The position numbers and the translations under genes were made by a program. Under the pieces are notes generated by a model that did not search any database, was not told the origin of the DNA, and saw only the letters and a list, made by a program, of their open reading frames with translations. A DNA stretch of 64,000 bases. Origin: Gonocerus acuteangulatus. Taxonomy: Eukaryota; Arthropoda; Insecta; Hemiptera; Coreidae. Where the stretch lies: positions 125,860,318 to 125,924,317 of the forward strand of contig OX328123.1 of the NCBI GenBank assembly GCA_946811695.1. Reading direction: 5' to 3'. Of the stretch, positions 53,901-59,560 are shown in pieces; the stretch's first letter is position 1, and every line of letters starts with the position of its first letter.

Positions 53901-53959
53901 TAGTCAGACTGAGGGTTGGCTGCACTGGGTGTAAATTTTATGTATGCCAAGGGTTCAAA
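16429..53959 (-). CDS. IA-2: Receptor-type tyrosine phosphatase-like IA-2 (PTPRN family), 21 phased exons, N-terminus missing
   Basis: IA-2 proteins span the membrane of dense-core secretory vesicles and influence neuropeptide and insulin-like hormone storage and release. The exons at the positions given below join to 782 residues plus stop with no frame conflict. Visible residues 1-370 form the lumenal part: an acidic variable region, then a membrane-proximal SEA-like mature ectodomain at about 250-370. Residues 388-411 are one transmembrane helix. Residues about 436-478 are a Ser-rich linker starting DLCRARM. Residues 479-782 form the PTP domain, with QKNRYP (537-542), [12 protein letters not shown] near 584 and [10 protein letters not shown] around Cys710. 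WPE (676-678) replaces WPD and Asp712 replaces the usual Ala. In vertebrate IA-2 such changes go with lost phosphatase activity, so this is probably a pseudophosphatase. All visible introns are GT-AG. The start codon, signal peptide and RESP18-like cysteine region are not seen. Confidence 0.95.
17101..17154 (-). CDS. IA-2: IA-2 coding exon 20 (PTP domain, signature His-Cys)
   Basis: 54 nt between tttcag and gtaatt. Encodes [17 protein letters not shown], ending inside the Ser codon after the signature Cys. Confidence 0.97.
17766..17996 (-). mobile_element. SINE-2 (tRNA-derived), full length
   Basis: The minus strand begins ggaggcccggtggccgtgag and contains the B-box-like gggttcgattcccac. The core 'aaaagggtggtaacc' and the tail gttaaaattt follow. 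A target duplication cagatgttaaat lies at both ends. Confidence 0.88.
18257..18423 (-). CDS. IA-2: IA-2 coding exon 19 (PTP domain, WPD-loop position)
   Basis: 167 nt between atag and gtaact. Encodes [18 protein letters not shown] and [14 protein letters not shown]. The general-acid Asp of the WPD loop is Glu here. Confidence 0.98.
18640..19500 (-). pseudogene. Tc1-like transposase relic
   Basis: The minus strand ends with [20 protein letters not shown] and [10 protein letters not shown], the characteristic Tc1 C-terminus. Upstream, out of frame, are traces of the helix-turn-helix half, including [11 protein letters not shown] and [11 protein letters not shown]. Several frameshifts and stops. 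Terminal repeats were not found. Confidence 0.75.
19501..20173. other. Intron sequence with an A/TA tract
   Basis: An A-run followed by (TA)n at about 19817-19864. No other recognised feature. Confidence 0.6.
20174..20371 (-). CDS. IA-2: IA-2 coding exon 18 (PTP domain)
   Basis: 198 nt between cttcag and gtaagt. Encodes [29 protein letters not shown] and [16 protein letters not shown]. This exon alone identifies the family. Confidence 0.98.
20570..21514. mobile_element. TTAA-flanked MITE with GGGG termini
   Basis: Ends gggggtatactaacttgt (left) and, inverted, ggggtaatactaccttgtg (right). TTAA lies on each side (20566-20569 and 21515-21518). No ORF. TTAA duplication fits Kolobok or piggyBac superfamilies; the G-rich terminus is unlike the other TTAA elements in this window. 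Confidence 0.7.
21680..22024 (-). mobile_element. SINE-1, full length, older copy
   Basis: Same family and orientation as 10636-10995, with several substitutions in the B-box region. Flanks show a degenerate duplication (ctcagagattat and ctcagtgataat). Confidence 0.85.
22362..22478 (-). CDS. IA-2: IA-2 coding exon 17 (PTP domain, phosphotyrosine-loop motif)
   Basis: 117 nt between ttcag and gtgagt. Encodes [18 protein letters not shown] and [10 protein letters not shown], the PTP KNRY and YINA motifs. Confidence 0.97.
22564..22668 (-). CDS. IA-2: IA-2 coding exon 16 (PTP domain)
   Basis: 105 nt between ctgcag and gttagt. Encodes [17 protein letters not shown], then ALCAYEADP. In-frame at both ends. 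Confidence 0.95.
22747..22801 (-). CDS. IA-2: IA-2 coding exon 15 (start of the PTP domain)
   Basis: 55 nt between ttccag and gtaagt. Encodes [18 protein letters not shown], matching the conserved entry to the IA-2 PTP domain. Confidence 0.95.
23320..23450 (-). repeat. Relic of the TA-containing composite repeat
   Basis: On the minus strand it reads gcggctgctattgtgttaac, a TG/TA tract (23374-23433), then taaggtaggatcgataaaga. This matches the end region of the composite repeats at 7330-7540 and 8370-8520. Confidence 0.6.
23451..25683. other. Intron sequence, nothing recognised
   Basis: AT-rich. It has a CA run at 23772-23787, a short TA run at 24511-24525 and a G-run near 24585. No coding potential or clear repeat structure. 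Confidence 0.5.
25684..25814 (-). CDS. IA-2: IA-2 coding exon 14 (cytoplasmic linker)
   Basis: 131 nt between tgtcag and gtaaat. Continues YQ-DLCRARM, a motif conserved just inside the membrane in IA-2 proteins. A Ser-rich stretch ends SSRSSTSSW across the junction. Confidence 0.93.
25855..25950 (-). mobile_element. SINE-2 tail fragment
   Basis: Contains the core and 3' tail only; the tRNA-like head is missing. Its tail end lies about 40 nt upstream of the acceptor of the exon at 25684-25814, in the gene's orientation. Confidence 0.8.
26069..26376. mobile_element. hAT-like MITE (CAtGGGCGT family), copy 1
   Basis: Left end catgggcgtttataagg; right end, inverted, gcaggggcgtacatagt. Flanks show ctgatac at both sides, seven of eight bases of a hAT-type duplication. 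Contains a (TA)n tract at 26188-26241. Confidence 0.65.
26664..27106. mobile_element. PIF/Harbinger-type MITE
   Basis: Inverted terminal repeats gggtgcgtttacacctga at both ends, flanked by TTA on each side (26661-26663 and 27107-27109). Internal 'gtttacac' and 'acatttatgtc' motifs recur. No ORF. Confidence 0.8.
27231..27425 (-). CDS. IA-2: IA-2 coding exon 13 (transmembrane)
   Basis: 195 nt between ttttaag and gtgaga. The segment [20 protein letters not shown] continuing to VLYL is the single membrane helix. [10 protein letters not shown] is the basic stop-transfer side, and the exon ends KKLYQ. Confidence 0.95.
27458..27612 (-). mobile_element. SINE-2, diverged and truncated at the head
   Basis: Shares the core ggttatctataggttaccac on the plus strand. 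The tail end is about 33 nt upstream of the acceptor of the transmembrane exon. Confidence 0.75.
27970..28037 (-). CDS. IA-2: IA-2 coding exon 12 (mature ectodomain end)
   Basis: 68 nt between ttacag and gtaaga. Encodes [18 protein letters not shown] and IGYR, matching the 'LQTGVG' region that closes the vertebrate ectodomain. Confidence 0.9.
28142..28221 (-). CDS. IA-2: IA-2 coding exon 11 (mature ectodomain)
   Basis: 80 nt between accag and gtaatt. Encodes [16 protein letters not shown] and [10 protein letters not shown], including an NAS sequon. Confidence 0.9.
28690..28840 (+). pseudogene. hAT transposase C-terminal (dimerisation) fragment
   Basis: Reads [20 protein letters not shown] and TVKNL, matching the 'D-V-E-R-S-F-S' dimerisation motif of hAT transposases. 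Only the last few dozen residues remain. Confidence 0.6.
29165..29500 (+). pseudogene. LINE ORF2 C-terminal tail fragment
   Basis: Reads [20 protein letters not shown] and [15 protein letters not shown], a tail common on insect endonuclease/reverse transcriptase LINEs. It ends in a TGAG-repeat (about 29506-29518). A frameshift lies near 29215. No RT domain. Confidence 0.75.
29583..29641. repeat. (TA)n microsatellite at the Helitron 5' end
   Basis: Pure TA dinucleotides, following tc at the start of the Helitron. Confidence 0.9.
30022..30341 (+). pseudogene. Captured pogo/Tigger transposase C-terminal fragment
   Basis: Collinear and gapless with 31346-31665, with one mismatch seen in 320 bases (aaaagctcg versus aaacgctcg). 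It carries the same internal stop, gcatgatgatg. Reads [17 protein letters not shown], typical of the pogo/Tigger C-terminus. Confidence 0.75.
31186..31899 (+). mobile_element. pogo/Tigger element, internally deleted
   Basis: Left end cagcgaaacatggataattcg and right end, inverted, cagtagaacttggatgattc, both flanked by TA. Only the C-terminal coding part remains (about 31346-31805), ending [17 protein letters not shown], a decayed form of the usual pogo tail. A stop interrupts the acidic segment. Confidence 0.8.
32111..32197 (-). CDS. IA-2: IA-2 coding exon 10 (mature ectodomain)
   Basis: 87 nt between ttttag and gtaagt. Encodes [19 protein letters not shown] and PNGTLSHL, including an NGT glycosylation sequon. 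Confidence 0.9.
32260..32468 (-). mobile_element. SINE-2, full length
   Basis: Head, B-box-like segment, core and tail are present as in 33810-34018, inverted. Weak flanking similarity atatttct. Its tail end lies about 65 nt upstream of the acceptor of exon 10. Confidence 0.85.
32886..32928. repeat. Poly(T) tract
   Basis: More than 40 consecutive T. The surrounding intron (32469-33063) is otherwise unremarkable. Confidence 0.9.
33064..33176 (-). CDS. IA-2: IA-2 coding exon 9 (start of the mature ectodomain)
   Basis: 113 nt between ttccag and gtaaag. Encodes [14 protein letters not shown] and [17 protein letters not shown], corresponding to the first strand of the SEA-like mature ectodomain. 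Confidence 0.9.
33681..33733 (-). CDS. IA-2: IA-2 coding exon 8 (lumenal)
   Basis: 53 nt between ttacag and gtaaaa. Encodes [17 protein letters not shown]. Ends in phase 0. Confidence 0.82.
33810..34018 (+). mobile_element. SINE-2, full length, reference copy for this window
   Basis: It reads ggaggcccagtggctgtgag, a B-box-like gggttcgatttccac, 'ggcatcagccctatcctggc', core aaaagggtggtaacctatag and tail gttaaaatttaaataa. A perfect duplication ataagagttct flanks it (ending 33809 and 34033). Confidence 0.9.
34219..34543. mobile_element. TTAA-flanked (piggyBac-like) MITE, copy 2
   Basis: TTAA at both ends with inverted termini CACTTTCGCTGCGG and CACTTTTACTGCGG. A perfect hairpin gtgtccttccagaaggacac lies just inside the left end, with a second at about 34277-34300. 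Same family as 13592-13905. Confidence 0.85.
34544..35154. other. Intron sequence, nothing recognised
   Basis: Contains a C-run at 34641-34650. An ORF at 34739-35023 has no recognisable motif. Confidence 0.5.
35155..35191 (-). CDS. IA-2: IA-2 coding exon 7 (lumenal, 37 nt)
   Basis: A very short exon between ttttcag and gtatgt, encoding [12 protein letters not shown] plus one base. It is accepted because both phases and both splice sites fit. Confidence 0.75.
35292..35600. mobile_element. hAT-like MITE (CAGGGGTGCCCAACC type)
   Basis: Left end caggggtgcccaacctaaa; right end ggccgcgggttgggcatgc is its approximate inverse. This terminus is widespread among hAT elements. No clear 8-bp duplication. 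Confidence 0.6.
35638..35700. repeat. Short tandem repeat, three units
   Basis: Three close copies of tttaaatctctttttatata. Length polymorphism is likely. Confidence 0.75.
35945..36108 (+). mobile_element. SINE-2 body and tail with a 50-base insertion
   Basis: Contains aaggcatcagccctattctg, the core and the tail. The tail is interrupted by a segment 'acacattaagggcggggttc' onward, and the words cttagttaa occur on both sides of it. Confidence 0.75.
36276..36388 (-). CDS. IA-2: IA-2 coding exon 6 (lumenal)
   Basis: 113 nt between ttcag and gtataa. Encodes [18 protein letters not shown] and [12 protein letters not shown]. Ends in phase 0. Confidence 0.88.
36838..36905 (-). mobile_element. SINE-2 tail fragment
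   Basis: Matches only the last 65 bases of the family (gttaacgtccatttattact on the plus strand). Confidence 0.6.
37168..37495 (+). mobile_element. SINE-1, full length
   Basis: Starts gggggcgaggatagctcagt, has a B-box-like ggttcaaaacccg, and ends in a T-run after ggccctgatt-like sequence. The perfect duplication tagaggggttt flanks it (to 37167 and 37496-37506). Confidence 0.92.
37969..38247. mobile_element. hAT-like MITE (CAtGGGCGT family), copy 2
   Basis: Ends catgggcgtatatagg and, inverted, catgggcgtatataagggg. G-runs lie just inside both ends. Weak flanking duplication (ctaataac, ctggtaac). Confidence 0.65.
38548..39022. mobile_element. hAT-like MITE (CAGGGTGTCTACT type)
   Basis: Left end cagggtgtctactacttttg; right end, inverted, cagggtgtctactgcacgaa. 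Repeated 'ttcgtgac' and 'ttcatgac' words lie inside both ends. No ORF. Confidence 0.6.
39344..39457 (-). CDS. IA-2: IA-2 coding exon 5 (lumenal)
   Basis: 114 nt between ttcag and gtttgc; this donor is the weakest of the set. Encodes [17 protein letters not shown] and [11 protein letters not shown]. Confidence 0.85.
39590..40120. repeat. hAT-like AT-rich repeat relic
   Basis: Repeated ttaatcgtgattaa-like words at 39620-39800, and a right end that reads, inverted, cagagatgagcaaaaattaa, a common hAT terminus. The left end is not resolved. Confidence 0.4.
40280..41340 (-). pseudogene. LINE ORF2 relic: RT and RNase H-side fragments
   Basis: The minus strand shows RT traces such as [17 protein letters not shown] at the upstream end. 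Toward the C-terminus it reads MRKMVV-like text followed by [12 protein letters not shown] and [13 protein letters not shown], the segment that follows the RNase H domain in I/R1/LOA-type LINEs. Many stops and shifts. Confidence 0.6.
41341..42350. other. Intron sequence, nothing recognised
   Basis: No ORF, terminal repeat or RNA gene that I can support. Confidence 0.5.
42351..43110 (-). pseudogene. Jockey-type LINE 3' end relic
   Basis: The minus strand reads [20 protein letters not shown] and [12 protein letters not shown], the Jockey ORF2 C-terminal region also seen in the LINE at 2050-2200. After a frameshift come [11 protein letters not shown] and [18 protein letters not shown] mixed A/T-rich 3' region follows. 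Confidence 0.65.
43455..43568 (-). CDS. IA-2: IA-2 coding exon 4 (lumenal)
   Basis: 114 nt between ttcag and gtaagg. Encodes [16 protein letters not shown], then [15 protein letters not shown]. Phase fits both neighbours. Confidence 0.88.
43795..44410 (-). pseudogene. Degenerate piggyBac-like transposase N-terminal region
   Basis: The minus strand reads [19 protein letters not shown], the acidic N-terminus common in piggyBac-derived proteins, then pieces with frameshifts ending [18 protein letters not shown]-adjacent end lies at about 45066 with ccgtttactggccattgttc, possibly the same element. Confidence 0.4.
45036..45070 (-). mobile_element. Possible piggyBac-like terminus
   Basis: The minus strand starts at TTAA, continues ccgtttactggccattg, then a near palindrome gttcccatttggaaac. 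The same palindrome, tcccaaatggga, occurs at 44634-44646 inside the putative element. Confidence 0.35.
45071..45831. other. Intron sequence, nothing recognised
   Basis: Has an A-run at 45258-45278 and T-rich patches around 45540-45600. No feature supported. Confidence 0.5.
45832..46355. mobile_element. hAT-like MITE (CAGGGCCGTATA variant), copy 3
   Basis: Left end cagggccgtatagagg; right end, inverted, catgggtgtatataaagagg, with ggggctgcagcccc beside it. Related to copies at 26069 and 37969. Confidence 0.55.
46999..47079 (-). CDS. IA-2: IA-2 coding exon 3 (lumenal)
   Basis: 81 nt between atttag and gtatct. Encodes an acidic start [14 protein letters not shown] and ends ASWPSP. Phase fits both neighbours. 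Confidence 0.85.
47695..48089 (-). pseudogene. LINE ORF2 C-terminal fragment (post-RNase H)
   Basis: An open stretch reading [20 protein letters not shown] and [16 protein letters not shown], the Cys/His segment that ends RNase H-containing I- or Outcast-like LINEs. No RT sequence is attached. Confidence 0.75.
48100..48820. repeat. Possible TTAA-element relic with a GGCCGCT hairpin
   Basis: The right end reads, inverted, TTAAccccTTAAcgggcaag followed by the perfect hairpin ggccgcttgagcggcc. A similar gcttgagcggcccttgccc occurs at 48158-48178. An A-run lies at 48303-48327. No transposase is visible. Confidence 0.4.
49312..50062 (+). mobile_element. piggyBac-like 5' part
   Basis: Begins TTAAcacttccgttgttc, with the hairpin cgagttagcaacaactcg just inside. 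It contains a short transposase N-terminal ORF at 49964-50062. The rest of the element is absent. Confidence 0.5.
49964..50062 (+). pseudogene. piggyBac transposase N-terminal fragment, 32 codons
   Basis: Translates as [20 protein letters not shown] followed by [16 protein letters not shown]. The acidic 'SDEEI..MLEES' start is typical of piggyBac transposases. A stop truncates it. Confidence 0.5.
50345..50400 (+). mobile_element. SINE-3 tail fragment
   Basis: Reads ggtgctaatgacctcaggag ttgatgcaccg, then TAAAA repeats. Compare the SINE-3 copy at 56775-56865. Confidence 0.45.
50560..50732 (-). mobile_element. SINE-2, internally deleted across the B-box
   Basis: The tail, core and the extreme head (gcccgatggccgtgag-like) are present. 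About 45 bases around the B-box are missing. Duplication aaatgtataaaa at both ends. Confidence 0.8.
51142..51384 (-). mobile_element. SINE-1, truncated before the tRNA-like head
   Basis: The body and tail match 37168-37495 closely (the ggaccccaaatcc subtype) but the tRNA-like head is missing. Confidence 0.85.
51440..51592 (-). CDS. IA-2: IA-2 coding exon 2 (lumenal)
   Basis: 153 nt between tctag and gtaaac. Encodes [18 protein letters not shown], an SPTY-containing stretch and ELKDYLTP. Phase fits both neighbours. Confidence 0.85.
51593..52656. other. Intron sequence, nothing recognised
   Basis: A G-run at about 52473-52482 and a nearby ggggcccataattcc resemble the degenerate G/C-rich patch at 63468-63700. 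Nothing else. Confidence 0.45.
52657..53209. mobile_element. Foldback DNA transposon, copy B
   Basis: Inverted ends aaatttggtaaaattgaagg and, from the right, aaattttgggtaaaattgaa. The inner arms match copy A (2641-3576), including ctcagcaccgat and aacacgaatccgttaa. The core gcgagttggattgactag to gagcgagcggaaacgcat is also shared. Confidence 0.8.
53210..53862. other. Intron sequence, nothing recognised
   Basis: A C-run at about 53321-53331 and a TTA-repeat at 53726-53740. Confidence 0.5.
53863..53959 (-). CDS. IA-2: IA-2 coding exon 1 of those phased (lumenal)
   Basis: 97 nt, starting in phase 0 after tttcag and ending with one base before gtaagt. Encodes [20 protein letters not shown] and on to PPASDE. 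Low-complexity acidic lumenal region. Confidence 0.8.
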
Positions 53960-54285
53960 CTGAAATCAAAAGGAGAATCGGGTAAATCATATTTTCACAA
54001 TCTGGGTCTGTCCAAAAAAATGTACTGAAATTAGAATAAAAATTTAATACTTTTACTGTTTACAATAAATTAATTAATTGGAATGAGAGCATTAAAATAT
54101 TACTGTCATTTGGAGGAACAGGAGTTAAATAAAATATTATTTTGATGACAATTTTTATACATCATAATTTTTATATATTTATTTCTTTGAAATACTCAGG
54201 TAACAACCATTTACATGTTTTAGAGTTCTAAAAATTATAGAAGTATATAATCAGCCCATTGGCTGCATTTTATTATTATTGGCCT

Positions 54286-55532
54286 TATAATGGGGTGAGT
54301 AAAATAAAAATGACCGTTTTATAGGTAAAAATGAAAATGTATTTTTCTTCTACTTACAAGGTTTTTAATAATCAAAATATTAACCATTATGTTCTATGGT
54401 TTGACACCATCTGGAAGCCAGCTCTAGAGATCCTTGGTGGTATCACTATCTGGGTTTTGAATTGAAGAACTCAAGAGCCCCATTTTCAACTTCATTCAAG
54501 TTGTTGAATGTTTATCCACAAAGGAAATGAGCCATTGACCTGAAAAGGTGGTAGTCTGATGGTGCTAGGTCTGGACTATATGCCTCTGGAGGGAGAAGCT
54601 CCATTCCAAATCAGCTAGTTTTTTTTCTGTAAGGCAAGAGGTGTGTTGTCTGGCATTATGTTTAAGGAACAAGACTTGCTTCCATTTGACTATGCCTGGA
54701 TAACGCTGAACCAAAGAAACATACATTCTCTGCAGTTGTTCTGAATAGAGCTCTGAATTTATAGAATGGCCTTCAGGTATGAATTCATAGTGTATGACTT
54801 CTTCGTAGTTCCAAAATATAGGGAGCATCGTATTTTTTTCGAATTGCCCTTGCTTGGCAACAAGTTGAGCTACCTGAACATGGTCAAGCCATTGACATTT
54901 GGTTTTAGAATTACGCCAATACACCCACTTTTCATCACATGTGACTATTCCTTTGATGAAACGAATAGTAATCGGATTTTGCAGAAGCAACTCACAAATT
55001 TCCACAGGACGATGGGCTTGCTAGTGTGTAAGCATATTGCTGGGGACCCACTCCGCATGCACTCGGTGTCGAGTCACAGTAGATTGTGAGTGGCCAAGTT
55101 TAGCTGACAACTCAAGAGTGCGCAGAGCGTTCTGGTTGACTACTCAAACACGCCCTGATCCAGATTTCTTTTCAAGGCTCAAATCACTTTCATTCAAATT
55201 TTGAAGCCACCTTCTCATCGTCCTTTCATTCAAATAGTCTTTGTCCTCTAATTCGACCACTAAACGGGTGGTTTCAGCTGCAGAAAACTTCTGTTTCCAA
55301 TAATGAAGCAAAATTACAAGAATTTCGTACTTCACTGTCATTGTGAACAAAGGAAAGCTAAAGAAGTACTGAGCCGGATAGAGGGCATGCTGTGTACCAA
55401 ATGATTCAGACGGGATCAAACAAGAACTTCATATCATAATTCATAGCTCCCGAATGTAAATAAAAGAGGAATTACGATTCAAAGTTCAAACATAATGAAA
55501 ATGGTCATTTTTTCTGACTCATCCCATAATTA
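54286..55532 (-). mobile_element. mariner-family transposon, inactive
   Basis: Inverted ends about 30 bp long (left ataatggggtgagtaaaat, right attatgggatgagtcagaa), next to TA. Length 1.25 kb, normal for mariner. It carries a broken transposase gene on the minus strand. Confidence 0.88.
54430..55419 (-). pseudogene. mariner transposase, frameshifted
   Basis: The N-terminal helix-turn-helix (55419 downward) includes ILLHYWKQKFSAAETTRLV and ERTMRRWLQNLNESDLSLE. The catalytic half includes TCDEKWVYWRNSKTKCQWL and MLPIFWNYEEVIHYEFIPEG. The usual HDNARPH reads KHNARQH, losing the second catalytic Asp. A frameshift precedes SPDLAPSDYHLFRSM, which keeps the third. Both lesions make it inactive. Confidence 0.88.
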
Positions 55533-56774
55533 TTATTAGTGTTAATATATGAAGCCCAGTGGCTATTTTCCATAAGCTTATTATTTTTTTTTCGTCTTGG
55601 TATCCGTCCCCAAAGGTGTCCAGTGATATGTAGTTATATTTGCCCTACCTTCCGACACTTAATAAGAATGAATCTGATATAGGCCGATAGATTTCGGGCG
55701 AAATATAACTTCAAAAAACTTCAGAAAAGGTTGGGGATAGATATGGAGATGAGGAAAGAAGATCCCAACGACGAAGCCTGAAGGAGAAAAAACTTATTAC
55801 TTATAATGATGTGTTTAGAGGTCAGAAAGAATCTATTCTAAGCGTACAAACAAATAATTTTTGGTTTAGAATATAGCGAAAAAAATGTTTTCAAAATGTA
55901 TGAATAGGGGTACTTATGCATTATTAAATGTTGATTTTTAAATTTTTTTTAATGTTTTGTGTACGGTGTACTCTGTATTTGTGAATGTCATTTTTACTTA
56001 AAAATGAAGTTTTATTAAACTTTATGACCGAATACCGCTTATCTCCACCTTAGTTGCACTAATGTATGTGATTGTAAGATTAAAATAAATAAGGAGTACA
56101 GTTATCAAATTTAGTTTGCTTAAAATAAACTAATTATGTTAAATAAAGCAATATTTCATTCCATTTATTTTCATCTGGACAGATAAGGCTAGTGATTTTC
56201 AGTAGAAAGTGCTGATTCTGGCTGTGCTTCTTAGATAAGATTTTTAATAAGAAACTGGCCAAGAGTTTCATAAAATATATTCTTGTTTTCCCTAGGATTT
56301 CATGATAAGGAACAAAGCTTATGACAAGCGTTCATAACTTTGAAAAGTATTGACCATTTGGGACCATATTCTAGAAGATTTGAAGTTCTTTTTCAATAAA
56401 AACAAGTACCTTTCTTTGGAGAAAAGTTATGTGATTCAGGTCCCTCTTCTTATTTTTCTTGCTTTTCGTTGGGCTCAATCAAAAGCTGGATTAATAGAAG
56501 CTAATTTTCTTTACGGAAATACTTATATTAATTGCAGACCTTTCCTATTTTACAAGGGAATATTTTATTTTAAATATTTTTATAAAGATAATTAGTTTAA
56601 AATTTTTAAATGCGCTAATGAGCGCCAATAAACCCTCACTTATTATTCATATAAAGGTAATTTTATTGTAAGTATCTGTAGAATCGTGCCTGAAATGTAT
56701 TCAGAGAAATATAATAAAAGGCTTATTACTAATTGTCTTTTATTATAATAAAAGGCTTATTACTAATTGTCTTG
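55533..56774. other. Intron sequence, nothing recognised
   Basis: An ORF at 56350-56595 has no recognisable motif. A 30-base direct duplication of aaaaggcttattactaattg lies at about 56711-56773. Confidence 0.45.
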
Positions 56775-56865
56775 TGACCAACCACGTGCTGTTGGCATTA
56801 GAAAAGGGTGGCAACCTGTAGATAGCCCGGCGCTAATGACCAAGATGTAGATGCGCCGTTAAAAA
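56775..56865 (+). mobile_element. SINE-3 body and tail
   Basis: Reads accaaccacgtgctgttggc, core aaaagggtggcaacctgtag, then gcgctaatgaccaagatgta and gcgccgttaaaa. The core is the same as in SINE-2; the tail differs. Confidence 0.65.
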
Positions 56866-57206
56866 AAGACGATTCCGAGAGGGAGGATATATCATTCTCA
56901 TGCCTAAACCATATTTCAGTTTCTTGGAAGTCACGAATGGCGCTGATAACGATACCGGACGGTAATATTGATAATACTAAAACTAATATTGATCTATGAA
57001 AATACCTCTAAATTAGTGATAACAGTGCAAAATAACATGAAATTACGTTTTATACTGACTGAAATTACGTTTAATTATGATTTCACTATTTGTGCGCTGT
57101 CCTGAAGTCGTATACAATTATTTAATGTTGATTCCTATATTTTGGAGCGTCACTCCCTCTCTGCATAGTTAACCCTCCAATGCCCATGACTATTCTATTT
57201 ATTTTT

Positions 57207-57253
<47 letters not shown>

Positions 57254-57464
57254 ATACATGGGTTAATATGAAGTCAATTGAAGTAACTATTAAGACATTT
57301 TTGTTATAAAACTGTCAGTGTGTAAAATATCATATGGTCCCCTAGAGGGGACCTTGGGCACTGGCTTTACAAGTATCAAAATCTGGTGTCTTTTAAAAAT
57401 TCACTACATTTCATGAACAGATCTTTATTTTACTGCAAGTAAATAATAATAAAATGCATAAGTA

Positions 57465-58855
57465 CAGGGTGTCCCAAAAATAATGGTCATCCGTTTGCCA
57501 GATGATTTTCCAATGTGAGATCGGAAAAAATAACCCCCATATTGACCCCCGCAAAATTGACCTCGAAATGTTATTCAAGGTCAAAATTTTTTATTGCATG
57601 TTTTGAATCTACGAGTCAAGAGGAAGAAAAAAGGCAACGGCACCATAGGTCAGAAATGACTCCTTAGGGTCAAAATGACCATTAACAGCGTATACGTGGA
57701 CCATTCCATTCCAATCGACAAATAGTGGCCGATTTTGCTCATTTCTTTTTTTAAAGTTTCTATTAACATCGCCCTATGCAAAAATACCTCATTTGAATTT
57801 TTTAAAAAGCATCAGCATTTTTTAAACGGCCCCCTCAGCGCCATTCATTGAAGAACCATAACTCACATTTTACAATGGACAGGAATGCCTTCTTGAGGTT
57901 ATTCTCGAACCTTATCAAGATCTCTTTGCTTTACACTTTCATCTAATCGCCGAAATTACTCATTAGGGATTTCACAGGTCAAGTAGGAATTTCATGAACC
58001 ATCCAGTCCCTCCCAGAATAGAGGATAGAATATTTGCCCTCGCCCGATCCAGGTCTCCTAAGGGGCTGAGAAGATTGGCCCAAGCTACGGGAGTCTCGAG
58101 GATGACGGTCCGCCGGATCCTTCGGGAAGAACGTCTCCCTTCAGATTACAGCAAGTTTAGGAGTTGAGGCCCGGGATCAGGACCAGAGATCATTGTTTTG
58201 AAGGGGGGGGGGGGGTTCTGGACAAGTCGGAACGTCCTCCACACTTCCTCCAGCGGGTATTGTGGGCTGACGAAAGTTCGTAATCCAGTGTCATCGTCTA
58301 CAGCAGGCAAAATGGACGAGAATAACATGGGCATTTGAAAGAATTATGAGAAATTCTCGGCAGGTCCTAAGTGGAGTGAGGAGGAATTTGAAAGCAAGGT
58401 TAGTAGCTTGCCTCAAGAATTAAGTCCGAAATATTGAAGCTGCAGAACAGGCCCAATTGGTACGGGCGCTGGAATGATAATCTTACAACTTAAGTTTTTT
58501 TTTTTTTTTTTTTCAGATAGAAACTTTTTTATCTGCCCACGGGCGAGGGCAAGTATTCTATCCTCTAGTCTGGGAGGGATTAGCTGGTTCATGAAATTCA
58601 TACATGACCTGTGAAATCCTTAATGAGTAATTTCAGGGATTGATTGAAAGCTTATGACAAAGAGCTCTTGATAAGCTTTGAGGATAACCTCATGGAAGCA
58701 TTTCTATCAATTGTAAAATATGACTTATAGTCCTCTTATAAATGCCGCTTAGAGGCTCGTTTTTCAATATACTTGTAATTTTTTATACTAGAAGGTGCTT
58801 TTTTTTTAAATAAATTCAAACGAGTTTTTTTGTGTAAGGCAATGCTAATAGAACA

Positions 58856-58919
<64 letters not shown>

Positions 58920-59183
58920 ATCTAAATTAAGCCACCATTTGTCTATTGGAATGAAATGACCCACGTATACGCTGTTAATGGTCATTTTGACCATAAGGAG
59001 TCATTTCTGACCTATGGTGCCGTTGCCTTTTTTCTTCCTCATGATTCGTAGAATCGAAATATGCAATAAAAAAATTTGACCTTGAATAACATTTCAAGGT
59101 CTATTTTGCGGGGGTTATTTTTTCCGATCTCACATTGGAGAATCATCTGGCAAACGGATGACCATTATTTTTGGGACACCCTG
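57465..59183. mobile_element. Tc1/mariner-type foldback element with very long inverted arms
   Basis: Ends CAGGGTGTCCCAAAAATAAT at both sides, flanked by TA. Inverted similarity continues, with gaps, for about 580-650 bp per arm (57465-58048 and 58535-59183). A 58858-58918 A-run interrupts the right arm. The centre holds a transposase fragment. Confidence 0.8.
58010..58440 (+). pseudogene. Tc1/mariner-type transposase fragment
   Basis: Reads IEDRIFALARSRSPKGLRRL and GVSRMTVRRILREERLPS, a helix-turn-helix DNA-binding region, then a stop and a G-run. Later out-of-frame pieces include KMDENNMGI and WSEEEFESKVSSLPQEL. No catalytic motif is intact. Confidence 0.6.
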
Positions 59184-59389
59184 TACATGATTGGTGGCCT
59201 ATGATAAATATTGGTTTTAGAAAAAATTATTTATTCTGTGAATATCAAAATAACAATGCGAATAAAGCCCTATATTGCAGCAGTCACTCATGAGTCTTAC
59301 AATTCATACAATGTGATTTTCTCGAATAGTTTCGGGGCAGCCTGTGTTTGGTATATTTAATTTTTAAAAGATGTCTATGGTACTAAGAA

Positions 59390-59560
59390 ATTGTTCACAT
59401 AAAGGCTGTAAGGCCCAAATCCTTGGGGTAACTGGGAAGACAACTCAAGTGCTACAGATCCACCGAAGCCGTAACTATTCTGCAAGGGTATTGTAGCCGC
59501 TCTGATAAGACAACATTTTATAACCAAACCTTATGGGCTTGGATGCTTTTTTTCGCCTGA
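59390..59560 (-). pseudogene. piggyBac transposase fragment
   Basis: Frame-shifted minus-strand text KPIRFGYKM, then GFGGSVALELSSQLPQGFGP and YSLYVNNFL, matching the 'GLGGSVV...LYFDNFFTS' region of piggyBac DDE domains. Confidence 0.65.

Noticed and set aside
56711..56773. 30-base direct duplication as a target site duplication of the SINE-3 copy
   Set aside because: The two copies are adjacent on the same side of the SINE, so they do not flank it. It is a simple tandem duplication.
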